A DNA stretch of 61,747 nucleotides from an uncultured Alistipes sp. (GCA_900544175.1 UQUN01000014.1:1-61747); one strand, 5' to 3'; shown: positions 26,149 through 34,977, counted from the first letter of the stretch. The notes: generated by a model not told the origin, from the letters alone. Numbers and translations: made by a program.

Positions 26149-27390
26149 TCAATGACCGCCATAGAGATACTCCTCCTGTTCTTTGGTAAGAGTGTCTATG
26201 CCGGTACCCCAACTCTCGAGCTTCATACGCGCCACCTCCGCGTCTATCTCCTCCGGGACACTGATGACACGGGGCGTCCTATCTTCTTTATGTTCCACCA
26301 GATAACGCGCTCCAAGAGCCTGGATCGCAAAACTCATATCCATGATCTCGGCCGGATGTCCGTCTCCGGAGGCGAGATTGACCAGACGGCCTTCAGCCAG
26401 TATATACACAGCCCGGCCGTTCTCAAGACGATACCCTACGATATTGTTGCGGGCCACCCATGAATCCACCGCCATGGCCTTGATACCGTGTACGTCCACC
26501 TCACAGTCGAAGTGTCCTGCATTGCAGCAGATGGCTCCGTCCTTCATTTTCAGGAAATGAGCAGGGGTAATGACATCCTTGCAACCGGTGACGGTCACGA
26601 AGATATCACCTGTTTCAGCGGCGCGGTCCATAGGCATGACCTTGAATCCGTCCATCACGGCTTCTATAGCCTTGACCGGATCCACCTCCGTGACAATGAC
26701 GGAGGCACCGAGACCTTTTGCCCTCATTGCCACCCCCTTGCCGCACCAGCCGTAACCGGCCACTACCACATTCTTTCCTGCAACGATAAGGTTAGTGGTA
26801 CGGTTGATGCCGTTCCATACGGACTGGCCCGTACCGTAACGATTGTCAAACAAATACTTGCACTTGGCATTATTGACAAGCACCATCGGGAAACGCAAGG
26901 TTCCGGACTTGGCCATTGCCTCCAGCCTCATCACGCCTGTAGTCGTCTCCTCGCACCCGCCAATAATGTCTGGAATGAGTCCGGGATACTCGGTGTGGAC
27001 CATGTGGACAAGATCTCCACCGTCATCGATAATTATATTGGGACCGGCCGACACCACTCTGCGGATATTGTTCATATATTCCTCATCCGTACATCCGTAC
27101 CATGCGAATACTTCCAGCCCCTCATGCACGAGAGCAGCAGCCACATCGTCCTGAGTGGACAAAGGATTGGAGCCTGTGACAAACATTCCGGCACCTCCTG
27201 CCGCAAGTGTCTCGCACAGATAGGCGGTCTTGGCCTCAAGATGTATGGAGAGAGCTATCTTCAGTCCCTCGAAAGGCCGCTCCTCCTTGAATTTTCTCTC
27301 TATCCGGTTGAGCAGGGGCATATTGGCCCTGACCCAGTCTATCTTACGACGGCCTTCGGCCCATGTCTCCGGTTTCCTGACATCACTCAT
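26149..27390 (-). CDS. ahcY: S-adenosylhomocysteine hydrolase, short form
   Basis: Converts S-adenosylhomocysteine to homocysteine and adenosine. 413 residues, the short form (as in Thermotoga and archaea) that lacks the roughly 40-residue insertion of the long bacterial and eukaryotic enzyme. Motifs: LSIHLEAKTAYLCETLAAGG, IIDDGGDLV, NAKCKYLFDNRYGTGQS, the NAD-binding GYGWCGKGVAMRAKGLGA, CCNAGHFDCE and SGDGHPAEIMDMSFA. The C-terminus lacks the usual KPDHYRY tail and ends with EEYLYGGH. One base separates it from corA upstream, and the TnaA-like lyase follows by 42 bp. Confidence 0.94.
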   Translation of the reverse strand: MSDVRKPETWAEGRRKIDWVRANMPLLNRIERKFKEERPFEGLKIALSIHLEAKTAYLCETLAAGGAGMFVTGSNPLSTQDDVAAALVHEGLEVFAWYGCTDEEYMNNIRRVVSAGPNIIIDDGGDLVHMVHTEYPGLIPDIIGGCEETTTGVMRLEAMAKSGTLRFPMVLVNNAKCKYLFDNRYGTGQSVWNGINRTTNLIVAGKNVVVAGYGWCGKGVAMRAKGLGASVIVTEVDPVKAIEAVMDGFKVMPMDRAAETGDIFVTVTGCKDVITPAHFLKMKDGAICCNAGHFDCEVDVHGIKAMAVDSWVARNNIVGYRLENGRAVYILAEGRLVNLASGDGHPAEIMDMSFAIQALGARYLVEHKEDRTPRVISVPEEIDAEVARMKLESWGTGIDTLTKEQEEYLYGGH

Positions 27391-27391
27391 A

Positions 27392-28339
27392 TTAAAGCAT
27401 TCTTCTTTTTCTGAAAATCAAAATTACAATAAAAATCGCAACTATCATCAACCCTATCAGAATAAAAAAATCCAGACTGCCGCCGAGAGCCGGCAGCTTT
27501 ATATTCATTCCATAGATGGATGCTATCAGTGTCGGAGGCATCAGCAGCAGCGACACGAAGGTGAATACCTTCATAATGCGGTTCTGCTCCAGATTAATAA
27601 GACCTACAACCGTATTCTGCAGATAATCCAGCCTTTCAAAACTGAAATTGGTGTGGTTCAGCAACGACACTATATCCTTGTTTATGACTGACAGCTTGGC
27701 AAAGACATCCCTCGGGAACTTGTCGCTTTTCATGATAGACGATATCATCCTCTGCTTGTCCACCACATTTTCCCTCACCAGCATGGTGTTCTCCTGCAAC
27801 TGGTTAATGTCCAGAAGAAACTCCTCATTGACGTCCTTGCCGGCACTGACCTTCTTGCTGTATGTGTCTATCTCCTTGGACATAAGCTCAATCATGTCGG
27901 CATCAAGGTCAATCCTGTTCTCCACGATACCTATCAGGACATGATAGCCTGTCGGATAAAGCCGGCTGTTTACCTGTATCTTACGCTGGATATCCGAGAA
28001 GCTCCTCAACTGTACGTTCCTTATGGACACGATGATTCCTTCGCACAAAATAAAGGAAACCGCCTCCATGGAATACTCGTCGGGACCGGGGATAAGGAAG
28101 TTGGTGTTGACCGATATCGTCGTTTCAGTCTCCGAATAACGTGAAGATGACTCGATCTCTTCCGCCTGGGCTCTTGATGACAGCGAAGTATCCAGAAACG
28201 CCTCCACGGCACGCTTCTCATCTCCGTCAGGTGAGAAAAGATCTATCCAGATAACATCGTCCATACCCAGCTCATCCAGAAAAACCACGGACTGGGAAAC
28301 CTCTATCTTTCCTTTTTCTTTATAGAAAATTTGAATCAT
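27392..28339 (-). CDS. corA: CorA-family magnesium/divalent cation transporter
   Basis: 315 residues. A long cytoplasmic N-terminal domain is followed by two C-terminal membrane helices (about 255-275 and 288-308) bracketing the signature GMN in IASIYGMNIKLPALGG. Transports Mg2+ (or Co2+, Ni2+, Zn2+ in relatives) as a pentamer. It is first in a unit with ahcY and the TnaA-like lyase, with a leader of about 130 nt upstream. Confidence 0.94.
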   Translation of the reverse strand: MIQIFYKEKGKIEVSQSVVFLDELGMDDVIWIDLFSPDGDEKRAVEAFLDTSLSSRAQAEEIESSSRYSETETTISVNTNFLIPGPDEYSMEAVSFILCEGIIVSIRNVQLRSFSDIQRKIQVNSRLYPTGYHVLIGIVENRIDLDADMIELMSKEIDTYSKKVSAGKDVNEEFLLDINQLQENTMLVRENVVDKQRMISSIMKSDKFPRDVFAKLSVINKDIVSLLNHTNFSFERLDYLQNTVVGLINLEQNRIMKVFTFVSLLLMPPTLIASIYGMNIKLPALGGSLDFFILIGLMIVAIFIVILIFRKRRML

Positions 28340-28481
28340 AACTTTCGAAGTTTATGGTTAATTGATGATATGACTTTCCTCGGAGAGAGGAACCGCTCAC
28401 CAACTACATCGGACTCTGAACTCGAAAGGTCTGAATTTCAAAACAATAGCTATTAACAGGTTGATACTGGCTGCAAATATA
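28340..28481 (-). promoter_or_regulatory. Promoter and structured leader of the corA-ahcY-lyase unit
   Basis: The -7 box TATATTTG lies at 28474-28481 (minus). The leader that follows, about 130 nt, contains two hairpins: UUCCUC-UCUCC-GAGGAA in its second half, and AACUU-CGA-AAGUU touching the corA AUG. It does not match the M-box or any SAM/SAH riboswitch I know. A regulatory role is possible but unproven. Confidence 0.45.
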
Positions 28482-28588
28482 CAAATTACCCGCAAATATC
28501 CACATTTTTCTTATCGGCATTTCTTCATATTTTCACACAATTATTGACACAAACACATAATCTTATGAATTACGGCCTACTTCAAGCC

Positions 28589-29164
28589 TCAGGCGGTTAG
28601 GTGCTCGACGAGTATCTTGATGCCGATTGCAATAAGGATAAGGCCGCCGAGAATTTCGGATTTCCTGCCGATGCCCGTACCGAGACGACGGCCGCCGAGC
28701 AGACCGGCAAGGGAGGCCAGGGCCGTACAGGCAAAGACCATGACCGTACTTACCCCGATCTTCATAAAGGACAGTTTGACCAAGGCGAGCGATATTCCGA
28801 CGGCCACCGCGTCTATGCTCGTGGCTATGGAAAGAAGAACGAGCTGCCTGGTGTTCAGCAGGGAGGTCCTGCTGACTTCCTCCACTTCCTTGGAGCAGCC
28901 CTCAATTATCATTTTCACCCCTATATAGCCCAGCAGCACAAATGCAACCCAATGGTCCACCTTGGAAATATAGTCGCTGACACTGTAGCCAAGCAGCCAG
29001 CCGGCAAATGACAGACCGGCCTGAAAAACCGCAAAACACAGGATTATACGCAATATCTGCCTGGAGGACAGACTGCTTCGGGTGCATATCCCGCCTGTGA
29101 GTGAGACAGCGAAAGTATCGAAACACAGCCCGGCTGCAAGAAGAAACAACTCGATATAGCTCAT
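28589..29164 (-). CDS. mntP: MntP-type manganese efflux pump
   Basis: 191 residues, six membrane helices arranged as two three-helix repeats. The repeat signatures are CFDTFAVSLTGG near residue 14 and SIATSIDAVAVGISLALV near residue 117, with Asp residues inside membrane helices that are essential in characterised MntP. Exports Mn2+ from the cytosol. Its ATG overlaps the recR stop by 4 nt (ATGA), so it is translated as part of the kinase-recR-mntP unit. No yybP-ykoY-type manganese riboswitch could be placed, as there is no intergenic space in front of it. Confidence 0.92.
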   Translation of the reverse strand: MSYIELFLLAAGLCFDTFAVSLTGGICTRSSLSSRQILRIILCFAVFQAGLSFAGWLLGYSVSDYISKVDHWVAFVLLGYIGVKMIIEGCSKEVEEVSRTSLLNTRQLVLLSIATSIDAVAVGISLALVKLSFMKIGVSTVMVFACTALASLAGLLGGRRLGTGIGRKSEILGGLILIAIGIKILVEHLTA

Positions 29165-29757
29165 AACATCCCTGTCCTGTTCCTGATTGACATACCCAAA
29201 GTAAGCGGATCGGTGTTTTCAAGCTCATCTCCGAACCCGACCCCGCGTGCAATGACGGATACCCGCACACCGCATGAAGCCAGGAGTCTGTTGATATAGT
29301 AGACCGTTGTCTCCCCTTCCATTCCACGGCTGATGGCGATTATGACCTCCTTGACATCCGGAGACGAGGCTCTGGTCACAAGGTCCGACAGATGCAGGTC
29401 ATCAGGACCTGTACCGTCCATAGGAGAAATGACTCCGCCCAGCACATGATATACACCGTTATACTCTCCGGTATCCTCTATACTCATCACATCCCTTATG
29501 CTCTCGACCACACATATCACCGATCTGTCCCTGTGGGGATCGGAGCATATCTGGCACACATCTCCTTCCGAAATCATGTTGCACACCTTACAGTACCTTG
29601 ACTCCGTACGCAGCCGTATCAGGGCACTTCCAAGACGCACCGCCTCATCCTCAGGACGGCGCAGCAGAAAGAGAGCCAGTCTGAGAGCCGTTCTCTCACC
29701 TATTCCGGGCAGTGTTCCCAAAGCATCCACCGCCTCTTTCAACAAAGGTATCATCAT
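29161..29757 (-). CDS. recR: Recombination mediator RecR
   Basis: 198 residues from the ATG at 29757 (ATGATG, so 29754 is the alternative). Helix-hairpin-helix region TLPGIGERTALRLALFLL, Cys4 zinc finger YCKVCNMISEGDVCQICSD, and the Toprim domain starting ICVVESIRDVMSIE with RGMEGETTVYY. Works with RecO/RecF to load RecA on gapped DNA. The 5' end overlaps the end of the kinase gene upstream by 62 nt in another frame, and its stop overlaps mntP by 4 nt. Confidence 0.95.
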   Translation of the reverse strand: MMIPLLKEAVDALGTLPGIGERTALRLALFLLRRPEDEAVRLGSALIRLRTESRYCKVCNMISEGDVCQICSDPHRDRSVICVVESIRDVMSIEDTGEYNGVYHVLGGVISPMDGTGPDDLHLSDLVTRASSPDVKEVIIAISRGMEGETTVYYINRLLASCGVRVSVIARGVGFGDELENTDPLTLGMSIRNRTGML

Positions 29758-30586
29758 AAGTCTGAAAAAATGCAGCCAGACCGTCTCCGGCACTGGCCTC
29801 TATCTTTATTATTTCCACCTTAAACTCAGATGCCGTCTCCATCAGTACATCCTTATACGCACAGGCCACCGACCCCAGCACGGCAAGAGGCAATCCGGAA
29901 CCGTACCTAACCACATTCCTGCTGAAAAACTGCCGGAATCCGTCCCTGAGCAGCCCATCCACATAACTGTCCTCCTCATGGTGTTTCAAAAAAGGGGAGA
30001 ACGATGCGAGATATCTTGAGGGCATAGGGCCACGGTAGATCCTCTCCACAAGCGAAGCATAGTCTGTATCAGGATATGCCTTTACGAACTCTGCCTCCAG
30101 TCCACGGGGCAGAAGACCTTTGACATAGTCCGAAAGCAGCCTGCGCCCTATCCATGCCCCGCTTCCCTCATCTCCAAGTATGTATCCTCCTGCCGGTATG
30201 CTCCTCACAATAGCACCGCCTCTCCACAGACCGGTATTGGAACCAGTACCGAGTATGGCCGCTACACCGTCCATGCATCCAAGCATGGCCGTGGCAGCCG
30301 CTTCAAGATCGGTCCCCACATACACCGGGCAGCCTGGAAACACGCGGGCGAAAGCCTCACGCACCTTCCCTGCGGCAGAGCCGGACACCACGCCTGCACC
30401 ATAGAACCACACCTTATCCACCTGTCCGCAAAATGGCCCAACGGCAGTGTCAATGACTTTCGCCATCTCATCAACATCCTGATACACAGGATTGACACCT
30501 GGAGAAAGCACTTTCTCCTGATATCCTTTTCTCCCGACAAGCCTCCAGTCTGTCGAAGTCGAGCCGCTGTCCGCTGCTATCACCAT
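29696..30586 (-). CDS. BadF/BadG-family ATPase, N-acetylglucosamine kinase-like
   Basis: 296 residues from the ATG at 30586. Actin/hexokinase-fold kinase: phosphate-1 block VIAADSGSTSTDWRLV, then GTDLEAAATAML, the GTGSNTGLWRG phosphate-2 loop and GGYILGDEGSGAWIG. The Bacteroidota members are usually annotated N-acetylglucosamine kinase, phosphorylating amino sugars recovered from murein or host glycans; the substrate here is inferred from family only. The last 20 residues extend past the usual end and their codons overlap recR. Promoter TACTTTTG at 30611-30618. Confidence 0.85.
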   Translation of the reverse strand: MVIAADSGSTSTDWRLVGRKGYQEKVLSPGVNPVYQDVDEMAKVIDTAVGPFCGQVDKVWFYGAGVVSGSAAGKVREAFARVFPGCPVYVGTDLEAAATAMLGCMDGVAAILGTGSNTGLWRGGAIVRSIPAGGYILGDEGSGAWIGRRLLSDYVKGLLPRGLEAEFVKAYPDTDYASLVERIYRGPMPSRYLASFSPFLKHHEEDSYVDGLLRDGFRQFFSRNVVRYGSGLPLAVLGSVACAYKDVLMETASEFKVEIIKIEASAGDGLAAFFQTYDDTFVERGGGCFGNTARNR

Positions 30587-30600
30587 ATCCGAATAGGCAT

Positions 30601-30618
30601 TATATTTGCGCAAAAGTA
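30601..30618. promoter_or_regulatory. Two interleaved divergent promoters
   Basis: TATATTTG (plus, 30601-30608) serves the TIGR02757 gene at 30640, and TACTTTTG (minus, 30611-30618) serves the kinase gene starting at 30586. Only 2 bp lie between the boxes, and each predicted start site falls in the other box, so the two should not be occupied together. Confidence 0.6.
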
Positions 30619-30639
30619 ATAAAAAAATTATCACGGAAT

Positions 30640-31347
30640 ATGGATGAGAAAGAGACTGCGGAACTGCTGCGCAGATATGCCGACAAATACAATGACCGGA
30701 AATATTTCACAGGAGACCCGATAATATTTCCGCAGCATTTCGCGGGACTGCTTGAGGAAGGCAAGGTCACGCTGCAGGATGTAGAGACAGCCGCGGCAAT
30801 ATCGGCCCACCTTGCCTGGGGACGCAGGGATATGATAGTAAGGGACTGCACAAGAGCGATGGACGAAATGGGCTGGCAGCCTTACGAATATGTTAAAGCC
30901 GGACACTACCGCAACGACGACGCATCACTCCACAGGACTGTAAAATGGAGCGAGTTCGCGGCAATATGCGGCAGAATCAGAGACTTCTACATGAAGCACG
31001 ACAGCATGGAGGTCCTCACTCCCGGACAGATGAGAGTGATGATATACGGGCAGAAGGATGACCCTTCAGCCGCCAACAAGAAAATACACATGATGCGCAG
31101 ATGGATGGTCCGCGATGACGGCAAAGTGGATCTGGGCCTCTGGAGAAACACAGACAAAAGAGAACTCGTCATACCACTTGACGTTCATGTACACAGAAGT
31201 GCCGTAAGCCTCGGCATTACTTCAAGAAAAAGCACAGACATACGTACCGCAGAAGAGATCACGGACTTCCTGCGCAAAGTCTTCCCAGACGACCCTGCCA
31301 AAGGGGATTTCGCACTTTTCGCAGTAGCCGCGAGCGGAGATTGTTGA
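30640..31347 (+). CDS. TIGR02757 (DUF2400) family protein
   Basis: 235 residues, cytosolic. Matches the conserved TIGR02757 family: RRYADKYNDRKYFTGDPIIF near the N-terminus, AHLAWGRRDMIV, and the central block KKIHMMRRWMVRDDGKVDLG with IPLDVHVHRSA, which recalls the helix-hairpin-helix DNA glycosylase superfamily (Asp-Val-His near the active site of endonuclease III relatives). Biochemical function is not established. Transcribed divergently from the kinase gene with 53 bp between them. Confidence 0.85.
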   Translation: MDEKETAELLRRYADKYNDRKYFTGDPIIFPQHFAGLLEEGKVTLQDVETAAAISAHLAWGRRDMIVRDCTRAMDEMGWQPYEYVKAGHYRNDDASLHRTVKWSEFAAICGRIRDFYMKHDSMEVLTPGQMRVMIYGQKDDPSAANKKIHMMRRWMVRDDGKVDLGLWRNTDKRELVIPLDVHVHRSAVSLGITSRKSTDIRTAEEITDFLRKVFPDDPAKGDFALFAVAASGDC

Positions 31348-31388
31348 AAACTTTTTACGTTTTTGCTGCCAACCTGAGCCTTTTTTAT

Positions 31389-31396
31389 TAATTTTG
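31389..31396 (+). promoter_or_regulatory. TAnnTTTG -7 box for the zeta-toxin pair
   Basis: TAATTTTG, ending 21 bp before the ATG at 31418, with a TTTG upstream at 31362-31365 as -33 candidate. Confidence 0.6.
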
Positions 31397-31417
31397 TGAT
31401 TAGTTGTGATTTGAAAT

Positions 31418-32005
31418 ATGCCTAAGTTATTCATCATTTCCGGTTGCAACGGAGCGGGAAAAACAACTGCTTCCTACACCATTCTGCCGAATATGCTGAA
31501 TTGCGGCAACTTCGTGAACGCAGACGAGATAGCAAGAGGCCTGTCCCCGTTCAACCCTGAAAAAGCAGCCATCCAGGCCGGACGTATAATGCTTGCCAGG
31601 GTCGAGGAGCTGCTTAAGGAAAGGCAGGACTTCGCCATCGAGACGACACTCGCTACAAGAAGCTATGTCAACTTGATCAGGAAGGCCCAGAGTACAGGTT
31701 ACGTGGTAACCCTTCTGTATTTCTGGCTCAACATGCCGTCACTGGCCGTTGAGAGGGTCAGGCTGAGGGTCAAGTCGGGCGGTCACAACGTAAGCGAGGA
31801 CAGCATCCGCCGCCGGTACGACATGGGTATCAGGAACCTGTTCCACCTGTACATCCCGGTCTGCGAATACTGGATGATTATAGACAACTCCAATTCGCCT
31901 GTAATCATCTGTGAGGGAGGAAAAAACATAACTACGAAAATACATAATAAAACCTTGTTCAACCAATTGATCAATTATGAGCGAACTAGAATCACGGGAG
32001 CTTAG
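31418..32005 (+). CDS. Zeta-toxin family P-loop kinase
   Basis: 195 residues. Walker A GCNGAGKTT near residues 9-17, then FVNADEIARGLSPFNPE (the zeta-family substrate segment), FAIETTLATRSYVNLI, and a second catalytic Arg-rich stretch VERVRLRVKSGGHNVSEDSIRRRY. Zeta/PezT toxins phosphorylate UDP-N-acetylglucosamine and poison murein synthesis; many solitary relatives are uncharacterised, so toxicity is inferred. Base composition is close to its neighbours apart from an AT-rich 3' end. The last 29 nt overlap a 51-codon ORF at 31977, a likely partner. Confidence 0.85.
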   Translation: MPKLFIISGCNGAGKTTASYTILPNMLNCGNFVNADEIARGLSPFNPEKAAIQAGRIMLARVEELLKERQDFAIETTLATRSYVNLIRKAQSTGYVVTLLYFWLNMPSLAVERVRLRVKSGGHNVSEDSIRRRYDMGIRNLFHLYIPVCEYWMIIDNSNSPVIICEGGKNITTKIHNKTLFNQLINYERTRITGA

Positions 32006-32132
32006 AGACAACATCCTTGACGGGCTGAACGCCACGTTCCAGAAGCTTGTCAAAGAAAAGAAACAGACCAACTCCGAGCTGGCATTCGTGCAGAACGGCA
32101 AACTGGTCAAGGTCAAAGCTACCAATATCTAA
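31977..32132 (+). CDS. 51-residue small protein overlapping the zeta-toxin gene
   Basis: Begins MSELESRELRDNILDGLNAT and ends KLVKVKATNI; 51 residues. It starts inside the end of the zeta gene (29-nt overlap, different frame) and is followed within 40 bp by a terminator, so the two genes form a complete unit. The predicted fold is a helix followed by a short basic strand (FVQNGKLVKVKA). Position and size suggest an antitoxin or chaperone for the zeta-like kinase, but the sequence is unlike classic epsilon or PezA antitoxins. Function is not established. Confidence 0.65.
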   Translation: MSELESRELRDNILDGLNATFQKLVKEKKQTNSELAFVQNGKLVKVKATNI

Positions 32133-32170
32133 TTATCTCAAAAACCAACTCTGCTACACTGATGAATTAC

Positions 32171-32201
32171 TAAAAGGGGCCCGCAACAACAGCCCCTTTT
32201 A
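32171..32201 (+). terminator. Terminator after the zeta pair
   Basis: TAAAAGGGGC (32171-32180) pairs with GCCCCTTTTA (32192-32201) across an 11-nt loop; the right arm supplies the T-run. Confidence 0.8.
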
Positions 32202-32221
32202 TTTCAATCTTCAATTCGGAC

Positions 32222-33652
32222 ATGAATACGACAGATACATCTTACCACACTCTTTTCGGCATCGGACCCGGCACTGCTGGACGGATACTCAGGGCCGCCC
32301 TGTCCAAAGGCGGGGACTACGCCGACATCTTCTGCGAGCATACCGTGACCAACGAACTCTCCCTAAGAGACGGGGAAGTGAACGCGGTCCGCTCCAACAT
32401 CGACTTCGGGGCCGGCATCCGTGTACTCTCCGGAGACCGGACCGGATACGCATTTTCCGAGTCCATAGCTGAGGATGCACTTCTTGGAGCAGCGGCCACA
32501 GCGGCCGAGATAGCCCGTGACAGTGGTCCGCGCACAGAAATACCTGCAGACTGTACCCCGGTGGATTTCGTAAACCGGTATCCTGTCATCTCTGACTGGG
32601 AACAGCACTCGGTGGAAGAGAAAAAGCACTATCTCACCATGCTGCGTGACCTCATACACCAGAAATCCGACAAGGTAATCAACATCACGGCCCGTATCAA
32701 CGACTCCAAGACCAGAATCCTGTTCTATAACTCTATCGGCCAGACCTACACAGACCTGCGCCCCATGGCATCCATATCAGCCGTCATCGTCATGAAGGAC
32801 GGAGACCGGCTGGAGAACTTCTATTCCTCGAAGAGTTATCGGAAAGGATTCGAGTTCCTGTCCGACAGCCTGGTAGATGAACTGGCATCCGATGTGGTAA
32901 AAGGATGCTCCAGACTGTTCGAGGCCGGCAGGCCATCCTGCGGAGAGATGCCCGTGGTCATGGGAGCCGGCAGCTCAGGTATCCTGCTGCACGAAGCCAT
33001 AGGCCATTCGTTCGAGGCCGATTTCAACCGCAAAGGAGTCTCCATCTTCTCGGACCGGATAGGACAGGTCATCTGCAACCGGGAGATCAGCATCGTGGAC
33101 GACGGCACCCTGCCATTCTTCCGTGGCTCCATCAACGTGGACGACGAAGGAGTACCGGGGCAGAAGACCTACATGGTCAAGGACGGAGTACTCAACTCCT
33201 ACCTTCACGACCGCATCAGCGCCAGATATTACGGCGTAGAGCCTACAGGCAACGGCCGCCGCGAGTCATTCAGATACATGCCAATACCGAGGATGCGCTC
33301 AACCTATATGGAGAACGGCAAGTCCTCCGAAGAAGACCTGATACGCTCAGTGAAGAAAGGCATATATGTGGACAATTTCGCCAACGGGCAGGTACAGATC
33401 GGAGCCGGTGACTTCACATTCTATGTCAAGTCGGGCTTCATGATTGAGGACGGCCACCTGACCAGACCCATCAAGGACACCAACATCATAGGCAACGGTC
33501 CCGAGGCCCTGGCAGGCATCGTAGGCGTGGCAGACAATCTCATAGTGGACGACAGCACCTGGACATGCGGAAAAGGCCAGTACTGCCCCGTATCGTGCGG
33601 CATGCCGTCCGTCCTGGTAAACAAACTTAACGTAGGAGGCATCAATGAATAA
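32222..33652 (+). CDS. tldD: Metalloprotease subunit TldD
   Basis: 476 residues, catalytic subunit of the TldD/PmbA(TldE) heterodimeric zinc protease, which digests unfolded peptides and matures some small modified peptides. The zinc motif HExxxH is HEAIGH at 257-262 within GILLHEAIGHSFEADFN. The N-terminal domain carries EHTVTNELSLRDGEVNAVRS and the C-terminal part ends CGMPSVLVNKLNVGG. Its last 8 nt overlap the start of pmbA, so the two subunits are translationally coupled. Confidence 0.95.
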   Translation: MNTTDTSYHTLFGIGPGTAGRILRAALSKGGDYADIFCEHTVTNELSLRDGEVNAVRSNIDFGAGIRVLSGDRTGYAFSESIAEDALLGAAATAAEIARDSGPRTEIPADCTPVDFVNRYPVISDWEQHSVEEKKHYLTMLRDLIHQKSDKVINITARINDSKTRILFYNSIGQTYTDLRPMASISAVIVMKDGDRLENFYSSKSYRKGFEFLSDSLVDELASDVVKGCSRLFEAGRPSCGEMPVVMGAGSSGILLHEAIGHSFEADFNRKGVSIFSDRIGQVICNREISIVDDGTLPFFRGSINVDDEGVPGQKTYMVKDGVLNSYLHDRISARYYGVEPTGNGRRESFRYMPIPRMRSTYMENGKSSEEDLIRSVKKGIYVDNFANGQVQIGAGDFTFYVKSGFMIEDGHLTRPIKDTNIIGNGPEALAGIVGVADNLIVDDSTWTCGKGQYCPVSCGMPSVLVNKLNVGGINE

Positions 33653-34952
33653 GGAAATAGCAAGAAAGGCCCTTGATGCGGCCCTCGAATTAGGAGCGTC
33701 TGACTGCCGCATCAGTTTGGCGGAGAGCATACAGACTTCCATTTCCTATCTCAACGGAGAGATAGAGAAACTCCAGCAGTCATCCGCTGCAGCCATGGAC
33801 ATAGCCATTTTCACCGAAGGACGGTTCGGAAGCTTTTCTACAAACCGTATGGATATGGACGAACTGCGTCCGTTCCTGCGCAGATGCATAGACTCGTGCC
33901 GTCTGCTCACTCCGGACCTCTGCCGGACCATGCCCGACAGAAGTACTTACTACAAAGGCGACAAACCGGACCTGCAGCTGCTTGACGGCCAGTACCAGTC
34001 CATACCTTTTGCGGACAAGGCCGCATTTCTGAAAGCCACGGATGCTGAGGTGGACAAAAGCGATTCACGCCTGATATCCACTGCCTGCGACTGGGATGAC
34101 TGCCTCAAGTCAGAATACATCATCGACTCTCAGGGACTTGAAGTCCAGGACTGCCGCACAGCCTACTACGTATCATGCGAATGCACGGTACGCGGCCACG
34201 GAGATGCCAGACCCCAGAACAGCTGGTCCGAAGGCTCGGTCTTCTTCGACAAACTGCCTTCCGGCTGCGGACGCAAGGCATACGAACGGACAGTTCCCAT
34301 GATCGGTTCCCGCAAACTTTCCTCCGGCAAATACAACATAATTCTGGAAAATACCGTTTCAGCCAGAGCTTTATACGCCGTCATCGCAGCACTTAACGGC
34401 TCCTCCCTGCAACAGCAGAACTCTTTCCTGCTCGACTCCCTCGGCAAACGGATATTTCCGGAACAACTGCATATCGCCGACAACCCGCTGCTGCCAGGTC
34501 GTACCGGCTCCACCTACTACGACAGTGAAGGTGTTGCAACCAAAGAACTTGACATCATCAGGGACGGAGAGATCCGCACCTATTTCCTCAACACCTACTT
34601 CGCCAACAAGTTAGGGATGCCCCGCACGGCTGAAGGTGCATTCGCGGTATATTTTCCGGAAAACTCCGGCATCGGACTTGAGGATATAATGCAGCGGACA
34701 GGCACGGGCGTGCTGATCACCGGCTTCAACGGAGGCAACAGCAACCCGGTCACCGGCGACTTCTCATACGGCATCGAGGGATGGTATTTCGAGAACGGCC
34801 TGAGACTTTATCCTGTCAAGGAAATGAATCTGACCGGCAACTTCCTTAACCTATGGAGCAACAGCATATTCATCGGCAACGACCCGATAGGATTCATGGA
34901 CTGGCAGATACCCACTCTGGCCTTCGAAGGAGCCGACATAAGCGGACTATAA
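33645..34952 (+). CDS. pmbA: TldE/PmbA metalloprotease partner subunit
   Basis: 435 residues, same fold as TldD but without the HExxxH zinc motif, as normal for the non-catalytic partner. Recognisable blocks: SYLNGEIEKLQQSSAAAMDI near the N-terminus, YNIILENTVSARALYAVIAA in the middle, and TGTGVLITGFNGGNSNPVTG with DFSYGIEGWYFENG towards the end. Overlaps tldD by 8 nt. Confidence 0.94.
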   Translation: MNKEIARKALDAALELGASDCRISLAESIQTSISYLNGEIEKLQQSSAAAMDIAIFTEGRFGSFSTNRMDMDELRPFLRRCIDSCRLLTPDLCRTMPDRSTYYKGDKPDLQLLDGQYQSIPFADKAAFLKATDAEVDKSDSRLISTACDWDDCLKSEYIIDSQGLEVQDCRTAYYVSCECTVRGHGDARPQNSWSEGSVFFDKLPSGCGRKAYERTVPMIGSRKLSSGKYNIILENTVSARALYAVIAALNGSSLQQQNSFLLDSLGKRIFPEQLHIADNPLLPGRTGSTYYDSEGVATKELDIIRDGEIRTYFLNTYFANKLGMPRTAEGAFAVYFPENSGIGLEDIMQRTGTGVLITGFNGGNSNPVTGDFSYGIEGWYFENGLRLYPVKEMNLTGNFLNLWSNSIFIGNDPIGFMDWQIPTLAFEGADISGL

Positions 34953-34977
34953 ACAATTATCAAATATATCTGAAATA

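Noticed and set aside
21633..27414. Long frames opposite rpsA, the TnaA-like gene and ahcY
   Set aside because: Antisense to well-recognised genes and without any domain; they follow from the codon usage of the real genes.
28340..28470. RNase P RNA fragment, from the string GAGGAAAGUC in the corA leader
   Set aside because: Only a short match; none of the other conserved RNase P regions is present and the stretch is too short.
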